NCBI GenBank assembly: GCA_025560025.1
Contig: CP048485.1
Coordinates: 496,001-560,000, forward strand
Source: Agrobacterium tumefaciens
GTDB taxonomy: Bacteria > Pseudomonadota > Alphaproteobacteria > Rhizobiales > Rhizobiaceae
DNA length: 64,000 nucleotides
Direction of reading: 5' to 3'
Positions 18,800-27,583 of the stretch are shown piece after piece. The position numbers and the translations under genes are program-made. Each line of letters begins with the position of its first letter. The first letter of the stretch is position 1. The notes beneath the pieces were generated by a model, which saw only the letters and a program-made list of their open reading frames with translations, ran no database searches and was not told where the DNA came from.

Positions 18800-18845
18800 G
18801 CAGGTAGGCAGTTGTGAACGCTGATTTTGTGCTGAAACCTCTCCT

Positions 18846-18959
18846 CCGTCATACCGGCCTTGTGCCGGTATCCAGTCAGCCCAAGTCCTTGGGCTGAGAG
18901 AGCTCTTCCCGCCGCGCAGACGCGCGGCTGCTGGATTCCGGCTCAAGGCCGGAATGACG
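18846..18959. repeat. Intergenic mosaic palindromic repeat, family A, copy 3
   Basis: Starts CCGTCATACCGGCC and ends GGCCGGAATGACG, with the AGCCCAAGTCCTTGGGCT hairpin and a CCGCGCAGACGCGCGG core. It occupies most of the 259-nt gap between the MFS gene and the exonuclease gene. Confidence 0.85.
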
Positions 18960-19058
18960 AGAGATGCTTACAAAACAAAAACACCCCCACTGGAAATTTA
19001 ACGCCCGTTCCGCGTTATGCTCGCAGCACTTTACATTCGCGCGGGCAGCCCTATCTCA

Positions 19059-20075
19059 ATGAATATGAAGCCGGAACAGCTGCTGAATTCCACGCCCAAG
19101 GGCCTCTATTGTCCGGCGGGCGATTTTTATATCGATCCCGTGCGCCCGGTGGCACGGGCGCTCATCACCCATGGCCATTCCGATCACGCCCGCGCGGGCC
19201 ATGGCGCGGTGCTGGCCACACGCCAGACGCTGGATATCATGCGTATCCGTTATGGTGAGGACTTCTGCGGCAGCGAGCAGGCGGTCGCGTTCGGCGAGAG
19301 GGTGGAGGTGAATGGCGTCACCGTCGGTTTCCATCCCGCTGGCCATGTGCTGGGTTCGGCGCAAATCTCCGTGGAAATGAACGGCCTGCGCATCGTGGCG
19401 TCTGGTGATTACAAGCGCGGCGTCGATCCCACCTGCGCGCCCTTCGAGACCGTTCCCTGCGATGTCTTCATCACCGAGGCCACCTTCGGCCTGCCGGTGT
19501 TTCACCATCCCTTACCGCGCGTGGAAATCGGCAAGCTGCTCACCTCCATCAAACAATTTCCCGAACGGACCCATCTTGTCGGGGCCTATTCGCTCGGCAA
19601 GGCGCAGCGCGTCATCCGCTTGCTCCGCGACAACGGTTATTCTGATCCCATCTATATTCACGGCGCGCTGGCGCGGCTTTGCGATTATTACGTCTCGCAG
19701 GGCATCGATCTCGGCGATCTGCGCCCCGCAACGCTCGAAAAAAGCGATCCTTCCGCCTTCAAGGGCGCGATTGTCGTCGGTCCGCCCTCGGCTTTTCAGG
19801 AACGCTGGGCGCGGCGCTTCAACGAACCGCTGATTGCCTTCGCCTCCGGCTGGATGATGGTGCGGCAGCGCGCCAAACAGGGCGGCGTGGAGCTGCCTCT
19901 GGTGATATCGGATCATTGCGACTGGCCGGAACTCCTGGAGACGATCAGGGAAATTTCCCCGCAGGCCGTCTGGGTCACCCATGGGCGTGAGGAGGCGCTG
20001 GTGCGCTGGTGCGAATTGCAGGGCATTGCCGCCAAGCCGCTGCATCTTGTCGGTTACGAGGATGAGGGGGATTGA
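19059..20075 (+). CDS. Ligase-associated DNA exonuclease (metallo-beta-lactamase/beta-CASP fold)
   Basis: A 338-residue nuclease related to CPSF73/Artemis-type enzymes. The metal-binding HxHxDH motif is HGHSDHARAGH (about res. 40-50); further ligands are in GHVLGSAQI and ASGDYKRGVDPTCAPFE. The C-terminal GWMMVRQRAKQGGVELPLVISDHCDW fits the beta-CASP part. It is found next to an ATP-dependent ligase in many bacteria and is thought to trim DNA ends in repair. Here the stop is 1 nt before the ligase ATG, so translation is coupled. The start at 19059 is tentative: ATG 19065 is an alternative and the ribosome site is weak. Confidence 0.86.
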   Translation: MNMKPEQLLNSTPKGLYCPAGDFYIDPVRPVARALITHGHSDHARAGHGAVLATRQTLDIMRIRYGEDFCGSEQAVAFGERVEVNGVTVGFHPAGHVLGSAQISVEMNGLRIVASGDYKRGVDPTCAPFETVPCDVFITEATFGLPVFHHPLPRVEIGKLLTSIKQFPERTHLVGAYSLGKAQRVIRLLRDNGYSDPIYIHGALARLCDYYVSQGIDLGDLRPATLEKSDPSAFKGAIVVGPPSAFQERWARRFNEPLIAFASGWMMVRQRAKQGGVELPLVISDHCDWPELLETIREISPQAVWVTHGREEALVRWCELQGIAAKPLHLVGYEDEGD

Positions 20076-20076
20076 G

Positions 20077-21702
20077 ATGAAAGCCTTCGCGACGCTGCTC
20101 GACCGGCTCGTTCTCACCCCTTCGCGCAACGGCAAGCTGAAGCTGCTGACCGATTATTTTCGCGATACGCCCGATCCCGACCGGGGTTACGGGCTGGCGG
20201 CGATTGCCGGCACGCTGGACTTGAAAAGCGTCAAACCCGCCCTGCTGCGCGAACTCGTGCTGGAGCGCATGGACGAGGTGCTGTTTCGCTATTCCTATGA
20301 TTATGTCGGTGATCTGGCCGAGACCATATCGCTGGTCTGGGGTAATATCGGCGGCGCGGATGACGCCGAAGCGCAGGATCCGCGCCTCGGCGACGTCGTC
20401 ACATTGATGAATTCGCTCGGCCGTACGGAGGTTCGCAGCGCGGTGCGCGATCTTCTTGACCGGCTCGGTACGTCCTCGCGTTTCGCTTTCCTCAAACTCG
20501 CCACCGGCAGCCTGCGCATCGGCGTTTCGGCGCGGCTGGCCCGGCAGGCGCTGGCGGATTTCGCCGGGAAAGACATCACCGAAATCGAGACCCTCTGGCA
20601 TGGGCTGACACCGCCCTATACGCCGCTTTTCGCATGGCTTGAGGGGAAATCCGGGCGGCCGGTGCTGGCGACGCCCGCCATCTTCCATTCGGTGATGCTG
20701 GCGACGCCGGTTTCTGATGGCGACCTTGATGCGCTGGACCCGGCCGACTATGCCGCCGAATGGAAATGGGACGGCATTCGCGTACAATTGTCCCGCGCAG
20801 GCGCCGCGCGAAAACTCTATTCCCGCTCCGGCGACGATATTTCCGGCGCCTTTCCCGATGTGCTCGATGCCATCGATTTCGAAGGCGTGATGGATGGCGA
20901 ATTGCTGATCGGCGGCACGGCCCGATCCAATAATCTCACCCGCACCTTTTCCGACCTGCAACAACGGCTGAACCGCAAGACGGTGACGGCAAAGATGCTG
21001 GATGATTATCCCGCCTTCATCCGCGCCTATGACCTGCTGTTCGAGGGCGAGAGCGACATCCGCGGGCAGACTTATCTGGAGCGCCGCGGCAGGCTGTCGG
21101 ATATTGTCGAGCACGCACCGCATGACCGTTTCGACCTCTCGCCGCTGATCGGCTTCTCCAGCTGGCAGGAGCTCGACACGCTGCGCGCCGCCCCGCCCGA
21201 TCCGGTGATTGAGGGCGTGATGATCAAGCGTCGCGACAGCGCCTATCAGGCCGGCCGCGCCAAGGGGCCGTGGTTCAAGTGGAAACGCGACCCCTATAAT
21301 ATCGATGCCGTGATGATGTATGCGCAGCGCGGCCACGGCAAAAGGTCGAGCTATTATTCCGATTTCACCTTCGGCGTCTGGGCGGAAGGCGAGGATGGCG
21401 AACAGCTCGTGCCCGTCGGAAAGGCCTATTTCGGCTTCACCGATGCGGAGCTGGAGGTGCTGGACAAATTCGTGCGTGACAATACGGTCGAGCGTTTCGG
21501 CCCGGTGCGGGCGGTGCGCGCCACGCCGGATTTCGGTTTCGTGCTGGAGGTGGCCTTTGAGGGCATCAACCGCTCCACCCGCCACAAAGCCGGCGTCGCC
21601 ATGCGCTTCCCGCGCATTGCAAGACTCAGGGCCGACAAGCTGCCGGCGGAGGCGGATCGCCTGTCCACGCTGGTGGCGATGATCGATGGTGTGGAAGGGT
21701 AG
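20077..21702 (+). CDS. ATP-dependent DNA ligase (exonuclease/helicase-associated cisATP type)
   Basis: A 541-residue ligase. The N-terminal helical DNA-binding domain (res. about 1-200) precedes the adenylation domain with motif I EWKWDGIRVQL (Lys230 as the AMP-binding lysine), DGELLIGG, and FEGVMDG upstream of it. Motif IV-like EGVMIKRRDSAYQ, motif V-like GPWFKWKRDPYNIDAVMMYA, and a C-terminal OB-fold are also visible. AGGGGG 6 nt upstream supports the start. It forms a two-gene operon with the exonuclease. The DExH helicase (Lhr-like) and the PdeM phosphatase that usually complete this repair cluster are not adjacent. It belongs to the family that acts beside NAD-dependent LigA and is distinct from the LigD polymerase fusion. 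Confidence 0.92.
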   Translation: MKAFATLLDRLVLTPSRNGKLKLLTDYFRDTPDPDRGYGLAAIAGTLDLKSVKPALLRELVLERMDEVLFRYSYDYVGDLAETISLVWGNIGGADDAEAQDPRLGDVVTLMNSLGRTEVRSAVRDLLDRLGTSSRFAFLKLATGSLRIGVSARLARQALADFAGKDITEIETLWHGLTPPYTPLFAWLEGKSGRPVLATPAIFHSVMLATPVSDGDLDALDPADYAAEWKWDGIRVQLSRAGAARKLYSRSGDDISGAFPDVLDAIDFEGVMDGELLIGGTARSNNLTRTFSDLQQRLNRKTVTAKMLDDYPAFIRAYDLLFEGESDIRGQTYLERRGRLSDIVEHAPHDRFDLSPLIGFSSWQELDTLRAAPPDPVIEGVMIKRRDSAYQAGRAKGPWFKWKRDPYNIDAVMMYAQRGHGKRSSYYSDFTFGVWAEGEDGEQLVPVGKAYFGFTDAELEVLDKFVRDNTVERFGPVRAVRATPDFGFVLEVAFEGINRSTRHKAGVAMRFPRIARLRADKLPAEADRLSTLVAMIDGVEG

Positions 21703-21831
21703 TGCTTCCTTGTCCCGAAATTGCCACGATGCCTGCGAATACATTGTTGTCATTCGCGAATCCGTGATTGGACAGTTTCCCGCCGCAGTGCTGAACTGCT
21801 AATATTTTCATTCCCGCCCTCAGGTGCACAT

Positions 21832-22800
21832 ATGGCAGAAAAACGCTTTCTCTCCTCACCTTTCGGACAGGAAGAGAGCGGCGTGATCTGCCCGAGCCTG
21901 ACACGGCGCGGCCTGCTTGTCGGCGCGATTGGCGCCTCGGTGGCAGCGCTTTTGCCGCCGGGTGCAGGCGCGGCGGGTTTTTCCGCCCCCGAAGTCCTGC
22001 CGCTCGAAAGACAGGACTATGCGGAGGCCCGCAGACGTTTCCACACCCATCTGCTGCGCAAGATGCCCGCACCGGAAAAATCCTCAGCCCTCGGCACGCC
22101 ACCCGGTGCCGAAAGGGTCACCTATCCGGGCGGGCCTGATGGCTCCATCGAGCTTGTCGCCTGGCTCTCCCACTACCAGCCATCCGGGACGCCGAAACCA
22201 GCCGTCCTGTTTCTCCACGGCGGCAATGCCACGGGTGACGGCCATTGGGCGCTGATGAAGCCCTATTGGGAAGCCGGTTTCGTCGTGCTTCTCCCGTCCT
22301 TCCGGGGTGAGAACGGCCAGAACGGCAATTATTCCGGTTTTTATGACGAAACGGCGGATGCACTGGCGGCTGCGGCCTATCTGGAAAACCTGCCAGGCAT
22401 CGACAAAAAGCGGTTCTTCATCGCCGGCCATTCCAATGGCGGCACGCTGACGCTGCTGGCGGCCATGAGCCGCAAATTTCGCGCCGCCGCGCCCATATCC
22501 GCAGGCGTCAATTCATGGCGCTACTTCAACCGTTATTCGGACGAGATCTGTTTCGATGAAACCGACGAGCGCGAATTCATCATGCGCTCCTCGGTCTGTT
22601 TCGGCCCCAGCCTCAAATGTCCGGCACTGCTGCTGCGTGGTGACGAAGAGCGGCCATTCGATGCCGATCACCAGCTGTTTGTCGATCGTGCTTTGTCTTC
22701 CGGTTTCAAGGTCGACAAAAAACTGCTGCCCGGAACCCACAATGGCGTGGTCCCGGGCGCGGTGACGGAAAGCATCCGCTTTTTCAATCAATTCACATAA
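21832..22800 (+). CDS. Tat-exported alpha/beta hydrolase, dienelactone hydrolase-like
   Basis: A 322-residue serine hydrolase. The N-terminus contains a twin-arginine signal, TRRGLLVG at res. 24-31, followed by hydrophobic AIGASVAALLPPGAGAAG, so export to the periplasm in folded form is expected. The nucleophile elbow is GHSNGG (about res. 201-206); the acid is probably Asp in LLRGDEERPFDADHQ and the base His in GTHNGVVPGA. The oxyanion segment is LFLHGGNATGDGHW. The ATG at 21832 is placed by the signal; upstream in-frame codons to 21721 have no function. The substrate is unknown. Convergent with zntA. Confidence 0.8.
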   Translation: MAEKRFLSSPFGQEESGVICPSLTRRGLLVGAIGASVAALLPPGAGAAGFSAPEVLPLERQDYAEARRRFHTHLLRKMPAPEKSSALGTPPGAERVTYPGGPDGSIELVAWLSHYQPSGTPKPAVLFLHGGNATGDGHWALMKPYWEAGFVVLLPSFRGENGQNGNYSGFYDETADALAAAAYLENLPGIDKKRFFIAGHSNGGTLTLLAAMSRKFRAAAPISAGVNSWRYFNRYSDEICFDETDEREFIMRSSVCFGPSLKCPALLLRGDEERPFDADHQLFVDRALSSGFKVDKKLLPGTHNGVVPGAVTESIRFFNQFT

Positions 22801-22836
22801 AAGGGCCGAAAACCGCTCGCGCAGCTTTCGGCCCTT
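22801..22836. terminator. Bidirectional terminator between the hydrolase and zntA
   Basis: The 11-bp stem AAGGGCCGAAA/TTTCGGCCCTT has a 14-nt loop and begins right after the hydrolase stop. It is 6 nt from the zntA stop on the other strand. A/T-rich ends on both sides suit both directions. Confidence 0.75.
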
Positions 22837-22842
22837 CTGAAG

Positions 22843-25545
22843 TCAGGCGCTCTTCTTGAAATAGCCGAGCAGCCGCATGGCATTGGCGGTAACGAGAACC
22901 GTCGCGCCGGTATCGGCAAAGACCGCGAGCCACAGGCCGGAAAGGCCGGTAACGGTCGTCACCAGAAACACCGCCTTCAGGCCAAGTGCGATCGTCACAT
23001 TCTGGCGGATATTCGCCATCGTGGCACGCGAAAGACCGATAAGGCGGGCCGCATCGCCGACATTGTTGCGCATCAGCGCCGCATCCGCCGCTTCCATCGC
23101 CACATCCGTGCCCGAGCCGATGGCGACACCGACGCTGGCGGCGGCAAGTGCCGGCGCATCGTTGATGCCGTCACCCACCATCACCACGGTCTTTTGGGCG
23201 GCCAGCTTGCGGATTTCCTCGACCTTGTTCTGCGGCAGGAGTTCGCCGCGCGCTTCAAGGCCCAGCTTGTTGCCGATGGCACGCGCCGTGCGGGCATTGT
23301 CACCCGACAGCATCAGCGAGGAAATGCCCATGTCCTTCAGCGCCTTGACACCTTCAGCCGCATCCTTGCGCGGTTCGTCGCGCATGGCGAAGAGGCCGCT
23401 TGCGGTTCCGCCGGCCATCACGACAGCCACGGTCTTGCCTTCGCTTTCGAGTGCGGAAATGCGATCGGCAAGGTCCTTCGAGAGGGTACCAACTTCGGTT
23501 GCAAAGCGCGGCGCCCCGATGAACAGGTCCTTTCCGCCGACAGTGCCCTGCATGCCGCGACCGGAAATCGCCTTGATGTTGGAGCCGGGCAGCGGCTTCA
23601 CGCCGGCCTTTTCGGCGTGGTTGACGATGGCCCGCGCCAGCGGATGGCTCGATTCATGCTCGATGGTTGCCGCTTCGGCGATCAACCCGACCTCGTTGCC
23701 ATCAAGCGCCACCACATCGGTCACCACAGGTTCGCCAAGTGTCAGCGTGCCCGTCTTGTCGAAGGCGACGGTTTCGGTGCGCGCCAGCATCTCAATGACC
23801 GCGCCGCCCTTCACCAGCATGCCGTGGCGTGCCGCAGCCGAAAGGCTGGAGGCGATGGCAGCGGGAACGGAAATAACGAGCGCGCAGGGGCAGCCGATCA
23901 GAAGCAAGGCGAGACCGCGATAAATCCAGGTGTCCCAGTCACCAAGGCCGGCAAGCGGCGGCACGATGATGGTGAGCACGGAGATCGCCACGATCAGCGG
24001 CATGTAATAACGCGAGAAGTTCTGGATAAAGCGCTCGGTGGGCGCGCGCGCATCCTGCGCTTCCTCGACAAGCGTGATGATGCGGGCGATCGTGTTGTCT
24101 TCCGGTGCGCGGTCGACGCGGATGCGCAGCGAACCGTCATGGTTGATCGAGCCGGCAAAGACGCGCGCGCCTTTTTCCTTGGCGACCGGAATGCTCTCGC
24201 CGGTCATCGGCGATTCGTCGACGCTCGATTCACCTTCCATCACCACGCCATCGGCGGCGATACGGTCGCCCGGACGTGCCACGACCACCTGGCCGATGCG
24301 CACCTGATCGGCGGCGACCTGACGCAGCGCGCCGTTTTCCTCCACCAATGCTGTTTTCGGCAGCAGCGAGCCAAGGGCCTTGATGCCCGAACGGGCGCGA
24401 GCGGCCGCAAAGCCCTCCAGCAATTCACCGATGGAGAACAGGAGCACGACGATGGCTGCCTCTTCCGCCTCGCCGATGAAGATCGCGCCGATGGCGGCAA
24501 TCGTCATCAGCATCTCGATGGTGAAGATCGCGCCGAAACGCGCCGCGTTGAAGGCATTGCGTGCAATGGGGAACAGCGTCACCAGCGTCGCGACGATGAA
24601 GGCGTAACCGCCCCAGGCCGGAAAACTCAGCTCCGCCGCATAGGCGACCGCGACCAGAATGGTGCCGGTGAAAGTGTTGCGGGCCTTTGCGGTACGCCAC
24701 CATGCGCCTTTTTCATCCGCGCCGTGGGCATGGCCGACGTCAGCGCTCGGGGCTGCTGCCGTCACCGTCTGCGCCTTGTCATTGGAATGACCGGCGTGAT
24801 CATGGTCGTGGCCGCCGCAATTTGCGTGGTCGTGATCCGAGTGATCATGGCCGGCGTGATCGTGGCCTGAATGGTCATGCCCCGAATGGTCATGCTTGTG
24901 ATCGTGGTCGTGATCATGGCCGCTGCACGAACCGTGATCGTGGTCGTGATTACCCTCCACCTTTTCGCGGGCAGCCTTTTCCTGCGGCAGCAAAGCGGGC
25001 TTGAAGCCGAGCTTGCGAAGCGTGTCCTCGATTTTTTCGACCGGGGTTTTGCTTTCTGCAAGCGACAGGTTCAGCCTTTCGCGTGCGACGGACACCTTGA
25101 CGTCGGCAACACCGGGCAGGCGCGAGAGCGCGGTTTCGATCTTCGCCGCGCAGCTGCCGCAATCCATGCCGCCCACAGAAAAGATCAGGGCGTTGCTGCC
25201 GTCAGCCTTCGCCTCCGTGTCGGTATGGTGGTGGCCACCGCACGATGAATGGTCGTGATGCTCGGCCTCGATTTTTGCCTGCGGGGCCTTTTCCTGCGGC
25301 AGCAAAGCGGGTTTGAAGCCGAGCTTGCGCAACGTATCTTCGATCTTTGCGACCGGGGTTTTGTTCTCGGCGAGCGACAGGTTCAGCCTTTCGCGTGCAA
25401 CGGAAACCTTGACATCGGCCACGCCGGGCAGGCGCGAGAGCGCGGTTTCGATCTTCGCAGCACAGCTGCCGCAATCCATGCCGCCGACCGTGAAGGTCAA
25501 TTCCTCGGAGTTGCTGTTCAAATTGTCGCGTGTCGAAATATTCAT
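22843..25545 (-). CDS. zntA: Zn/Cd/Co-exporting P1B-type ATPase with two metal-binding domains and a His-rich linker
   Basis: A 900-residue inner-membrane metal efflux pump. There are two N-terminal HMA domains with GMDCGSCAAK (Cys25/28 and about Cys129/132), nearly identical to each other. A His/Asp-rich linker follows (about res. 195-270; repeats of HDHSGHDHAGHD type). The catalytic core has CPC in GCPCALVIS (about 551), DKTGTL (about 596), HP locus ESSHPLARAIV and hinge GDGINDAPALA. CPC with DKTGT and two CxxC domains fits the zinc/cadmium/lead/cobalt group. ATG 25545 has AGGAG 8 nt upstream. The promoter is MerR type (25577-25607). The gene is alone, with no regulator adjacent; the likely regulator is zntR at 59.9-60.3 kb. 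Confidence 0.93.
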   Translation of the reverse strand: MNISTRDNLNSNSEELTFTVGGMDCGSCAAKIETALSRLPGVADVKVSVARERLNLSLAENKTPVAKIEDTLRKLGFKPALLPQEKAPQAKIEAEHHDHSSCGGHHHTDTEAKADGSNALIFSVGGMDCGSCAAKIETALSRLPGVADVKVSVARERLNLSLAESKTPVEKIEDTLRKLGFKPALLPQEKAAREKVEGNHDHDHGSCSGHDHDHDHKHDHSGHDHSGHDHAGHDHSDHDHANCGGHDHDHAGHSNDKAQTVTAAAPSADVGHAHGADEKGAWWRTAKARNTFTGTILVAVAYAAELSFPAWGGYAFIVATLVTLFPIARNAFNAARFGAIFTIEMLMTIAAIGAIFIGEAEEAAIVVLLFSIGELLEGFAAARARSGIKALGSLLPKTALVEENGALRQVAADQVRIGQVVVARPGDRIAADGVVMEGESSVDESPMTGESIPVAKEKGARVFAGSINHDGSLRIRVDRAPEDNTIARIITLVEEAQDARAPTERFIQNFSRYYMPLIVAISVLTIIVPPLAGLGDWDTWIYRGLALLLIGCPCALVISVPAAIASSLSAAARHGMLVKGGAVIEMLARTETVAFDKTGTLTLGEPVVTDVVALDGNEVGLIAEAATIEHESSHPLARAIVNHAEKAGVKPLPGSNIKAISGRGMQGTVGGKDLFIGAPRFATEVGTLSKDLADRISALESEGKTVAVVMAGGTASGLFAMRDEPRKDAAEGVKALKDMGISSLMLSGDNARTARAIGNKLGLEARGELLPQNKVEEIRKLAAQKTVVMVGDGINDAPALAAASVGVAIGSGTDVAMEAADAALMRNNVGDAARLIGLSRATMANIRQNVTIALGLKAVFLVTTVTGLSGLWLAVFADTGATVLVTANAMRLLGYFKKSA

Positions 25546-25576
25546 GATTTCCGCTCCTGAATTCCAATCGACAGCC

Positions 25577-25607
25577 AATCTGGCACCTCTAGCAACTAGA
25601 GGTTCAA
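25577..25607 (-). promoter_or_regulatory. MerR-type promoter and operator of zntA
   Basis: On the minus strand: TTGAAC, a 19-nt spacer, CAGATT. The perfect dyad ACCTCTAG-N3-CTAGAGGT (25585-25603) lies in the spacer. The overlong spacer with a dyad between -35 and -10 is the hallmark of promoters untwisted by MerR-family activators. The core CTCTAG-N3-CTAGAG also occurs upstream of zntR at 60368-60382. Confidence 0.85.
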
Positions 25608-25711
25608 GAGCAAAAATGCGGTTTCTCGATTTTTTTGAAAGGCTCACACCAGCTTCGCGCCAGCCGCGTGGTGCATCTTGCCGCCACAGTTGGTTCCATG
25701 AAGCGGTTCAG

Positions 25712-26644
25712 ATGACAGCACTCCTATTGAAAAACGGCCGCCGGGCGGCCTCTCTGGCGGGCCTTGCGGCTCTGCCCCTGTTGAGCGGCTGCCTTTTCGT
25801 AACGGATACGAGCCGGATGAACCCTGACGTCTTCGTGCAGGAAACCGCGCCCGTCTTCAATTTCAATTCCGTAAGCTCCAATCGCCAGCCGGAGCTGCCG
25901 CCGCAGCCGGGTCAGCTTTCCACGCGCCCGCCGGACCTGTTCAGAACCCGCTTCCACCAGGAATATGGCCCGCCGGTGCGCGGCCAGGGTCTCAGCGCAC
26001 CGCAGGTGCAGGGCATGAATGCGCCGCGTGCCGCGGGCCAGAGCGCGCCGCTCGTGCCCGACCGGATGGCGACCTATGGCCTGCCGGTCTCCAACCCGCT
26101 GCACCGGGTGATGTATGGGCCGATCCGCGATGATGACCGGTCGCTGCCCGCCATTCCCTATAGCCGCATCGATCCGCGCTATTTGAGACAGGAAGTAAGT
26201 TACCAGACGGCGGAAGCGCCGGGCACCATCATCGTCGATACCAAGCAGCATTTCCTCTATCTGGTGCAATCGGGCGGCAAGGCCATCCGTTACGGTGTCG
26301 GCCTTGGACGTGACGGCTACGCCTGGTCGGGTCGCGGAAAGATCCAGTGGAAGGCGAAGTGGCCGCGCTGGACACCGCCCGACGAAATGGTGAAGCGCCA
26401 GCCGGAACTCACCTCCATTTCCGCCGCCAATGGCGGCATGACGCCGGGTCTCAACAATCCGCTCGGCGCCCGTGCGCTTTATATTTTCAAGGACGGCAAG
26501 GACACGCTTTACCGCGTACACGGCACGCCCGACTGGCAGTCCGTCGGCAAGGCGACCTCGTCCGGCTGCGTGCGCATGCTCAATCAGGACGTGATCGACC
26601 TCTATGAGCGCGTGCCGCAGGGGGCGCAGATTGTGGTTATCTGA
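25712..26644 (+). CDS. L,D-transpeptidase lipoprotein (YkuD/ErfK family)
   Basis: A 310-residue envelope protein. The signal peptide ends in a lipobox, LPLLSGC, about res. 24, so it is lipidated. A Pro/Gln-rich low-complexity linker of about 90 residues follows, then the YkuD domain (about res. 165-310), whose catalytic motif is RVHGTPDWQSVGKATSSGCVRM with the nucleophile Cys in SSGC. It probably forms 3-3 peptidoglycan crosslinks or anchors proteins to peptidoglycan; Agrobacterium-type bacteria use such enzymes for polar growth. ATG 25712 is chosen for the signal peptide; the frame runs open far upstream into zntA on the other strand. It is paralogous to the next gene. Confidence 0.86.
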   Translation: MTALLLKNGRRAASLAGLAALPLLSGCLFVTDTSRMNPDVFVQETAPVFNFNSVSSNRQPELPPQPGQLSTRPPDLFRTRFHQEYGPPVRGQGLSAPQVQGMNAPRAAGQSAPLVPDRMATYGLPVSNPLHRVMYGPIRDDDRSLPAIPYSRIDPRYLRQEVSYQTAEAPGTIIVDTKQHFLYLVQSGGKAIRYGVGLGRDGYAWSGRGKIQWKAKWPRWTPPDEMVKRQPELTSISAANGGMTPGLNNPLGARALYIFKDGKDTLYRVHGTPDWQSVGKATSSGCVRMLNQDVIDLYERVPQGAQIVVI

Positions 26645-26802
26645 CCACGTTCTGAAAGAAAGCGCTGTGCCGCGCCGTCGCTCAAACGCCTTGTGACTGG
26701 CTTTTAGCGGTCGGTTAACTATTTTCGCAATACGCCTGAGACGTGGAACAAACGACGTACAACGGCGATATAGCCGTTCGAAATGTGGGACAAACCGGCC
26801 TT

Positions 26803-27528
26803 ATGACAAGCACCGACACAGATCTTTCCAGACGCACCTTCCTTTCCCTTCTCGGCATTTCCTCCGCTTCGCTTCTGGCAGGCTGCGCCTCGTCGGGCAC
26901 CGGAGACGCCATTCGCCAGCAGGCAAGCGCCATCGGCAGCGATTTCCGCCAGATGTTCTCGCCGGGCGTCAGCGATGCGGAACTGGCCGTCATGTACGGC
27001 TCCGTCGAGGATGGCGGTTACGTCATTCCCGCCGTGCCCTATCAGAAAATCGACCGGCGTTATTATCGCCAGCGGGTTGTCGACCCGACCGGCGAGCGCC
27101 CCGGCACCGTCGTCGTGGATACGCGTTCGCGTTTCCTTTATGTCGTGGAGCAGGGCGGCAGCGCCATGCGTTACGGCGTCGGCATCGGCCGCGATGGTTT
27201 CGCATGGTCGGGTGAAGGCGTCATCCAGTGGCGTCAGAAATGGCCGAAATGGACCCCGCCGGATGAAATGGTCGCCCGCCAGCCGGAACTGGTCAAATAT
27301 TCTTCCAAGAATGGCGGCATGCCGCCGGGCCTCAAGAACCCGCTCGGTGCCCGCGCACTCTATATCTTCCAGAACGGCAAGGACACGCTTTACCGCCTGC
27401 ACGGCTCGCCGGAATGGAACTCCATCGGCAAGGCCGTCTCCTCGGGCTGCGTGCGCCTGATGAACCAGGACGTCATCGACCTCTACGACCGCGTGCCGCA
27501 GAAGGCGCGTGTGGTGGTTTGGCAGTAA
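26803..27528 (+). CDS. L,D-transpeptidase, Tat-type lipoprotein signal
   Basis: A 241-residue paralogue of the previous gene. The N-terminus has a twin-arginine motif (LSRRTFLSLLG, about res. 8-18) directly followed by a lipobox (LLAGC), suggesting Tat export and lipidation. The YkuD domain shares long blocks with the neighbour (WTPPDEMV, RQPEL, NGGM-PG, NPLGARALYIF, GKDTLYR) and carries HGSPEWNSIGKAVSSGCVRL with the catalytic Cys. The linker of the first paralogue is missing. The ATG at 26803 is preferred because it puts the Tat motif at the N-terminus; a GTG at 26743 would add 20 residues. It follows its paralogue by 158 nt in the same direction and may have its own promoter. Confidence 0.85.
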   Translation: MTSTDTDLSRRTFLSLLGISSASLLAGCASSGTGDAIRQQASAIGSDFRQMFSPGVSDAELAVMYGSVEDGGYVIPAVPYQKIDRRYYRQRVVDPTGERPGTVVVDTRSRFLYVVEQGGSAMRYGVGIGRDGFAWSGEGVIQWRQKWPKWTPPDEMVARQPELVKYSSKNGGMPPGLKNPLGARALYIFQNGKDTLYRLHGSPEWNSIGKAVSSGCVRLMNQDVIDLYDRVPQKARVVVWQ

Positions 27529-27550
27529 GCCGAGACTCAATCGCATAAAA

Positions 27551-27569
27551 AGGCGGCCTTGTGCCGCCT
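27551..27569 (+). terminator. Rho-independent terminator after the L,D-transpeptidase pair
   Basis: The stem AGGCGGC/GCCGCCT has loop CTTGT and is followed by CTATTTTGG. It stands 22 nt after the stop codon, between convergent genes. Confidence 0.65.
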
Positions 27570-27583
27570 CTATTTTGGGGGGG

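Noticed and set aside
19975..21753. A 592-codon minus-strand frame opposite the DNA ligase
   Set aside because: Same shadow effect; the ligase motifs on the plus strand are unambiguous.
23194..24870. A 558-codon plus-strand frame opposite zntA
   Set aside because: Shadow of a well-supported P-type ATPase gene; no motif, no ribosome site.
24780..24950. A CRISPR-like or satellite-like periodic tract (GATCATGGTCGTG... units)
   Set aside because: It encodes the Asp-His-rich linker of zntA in frame; the periodicity is 3n and comes from HD/HDH codons.
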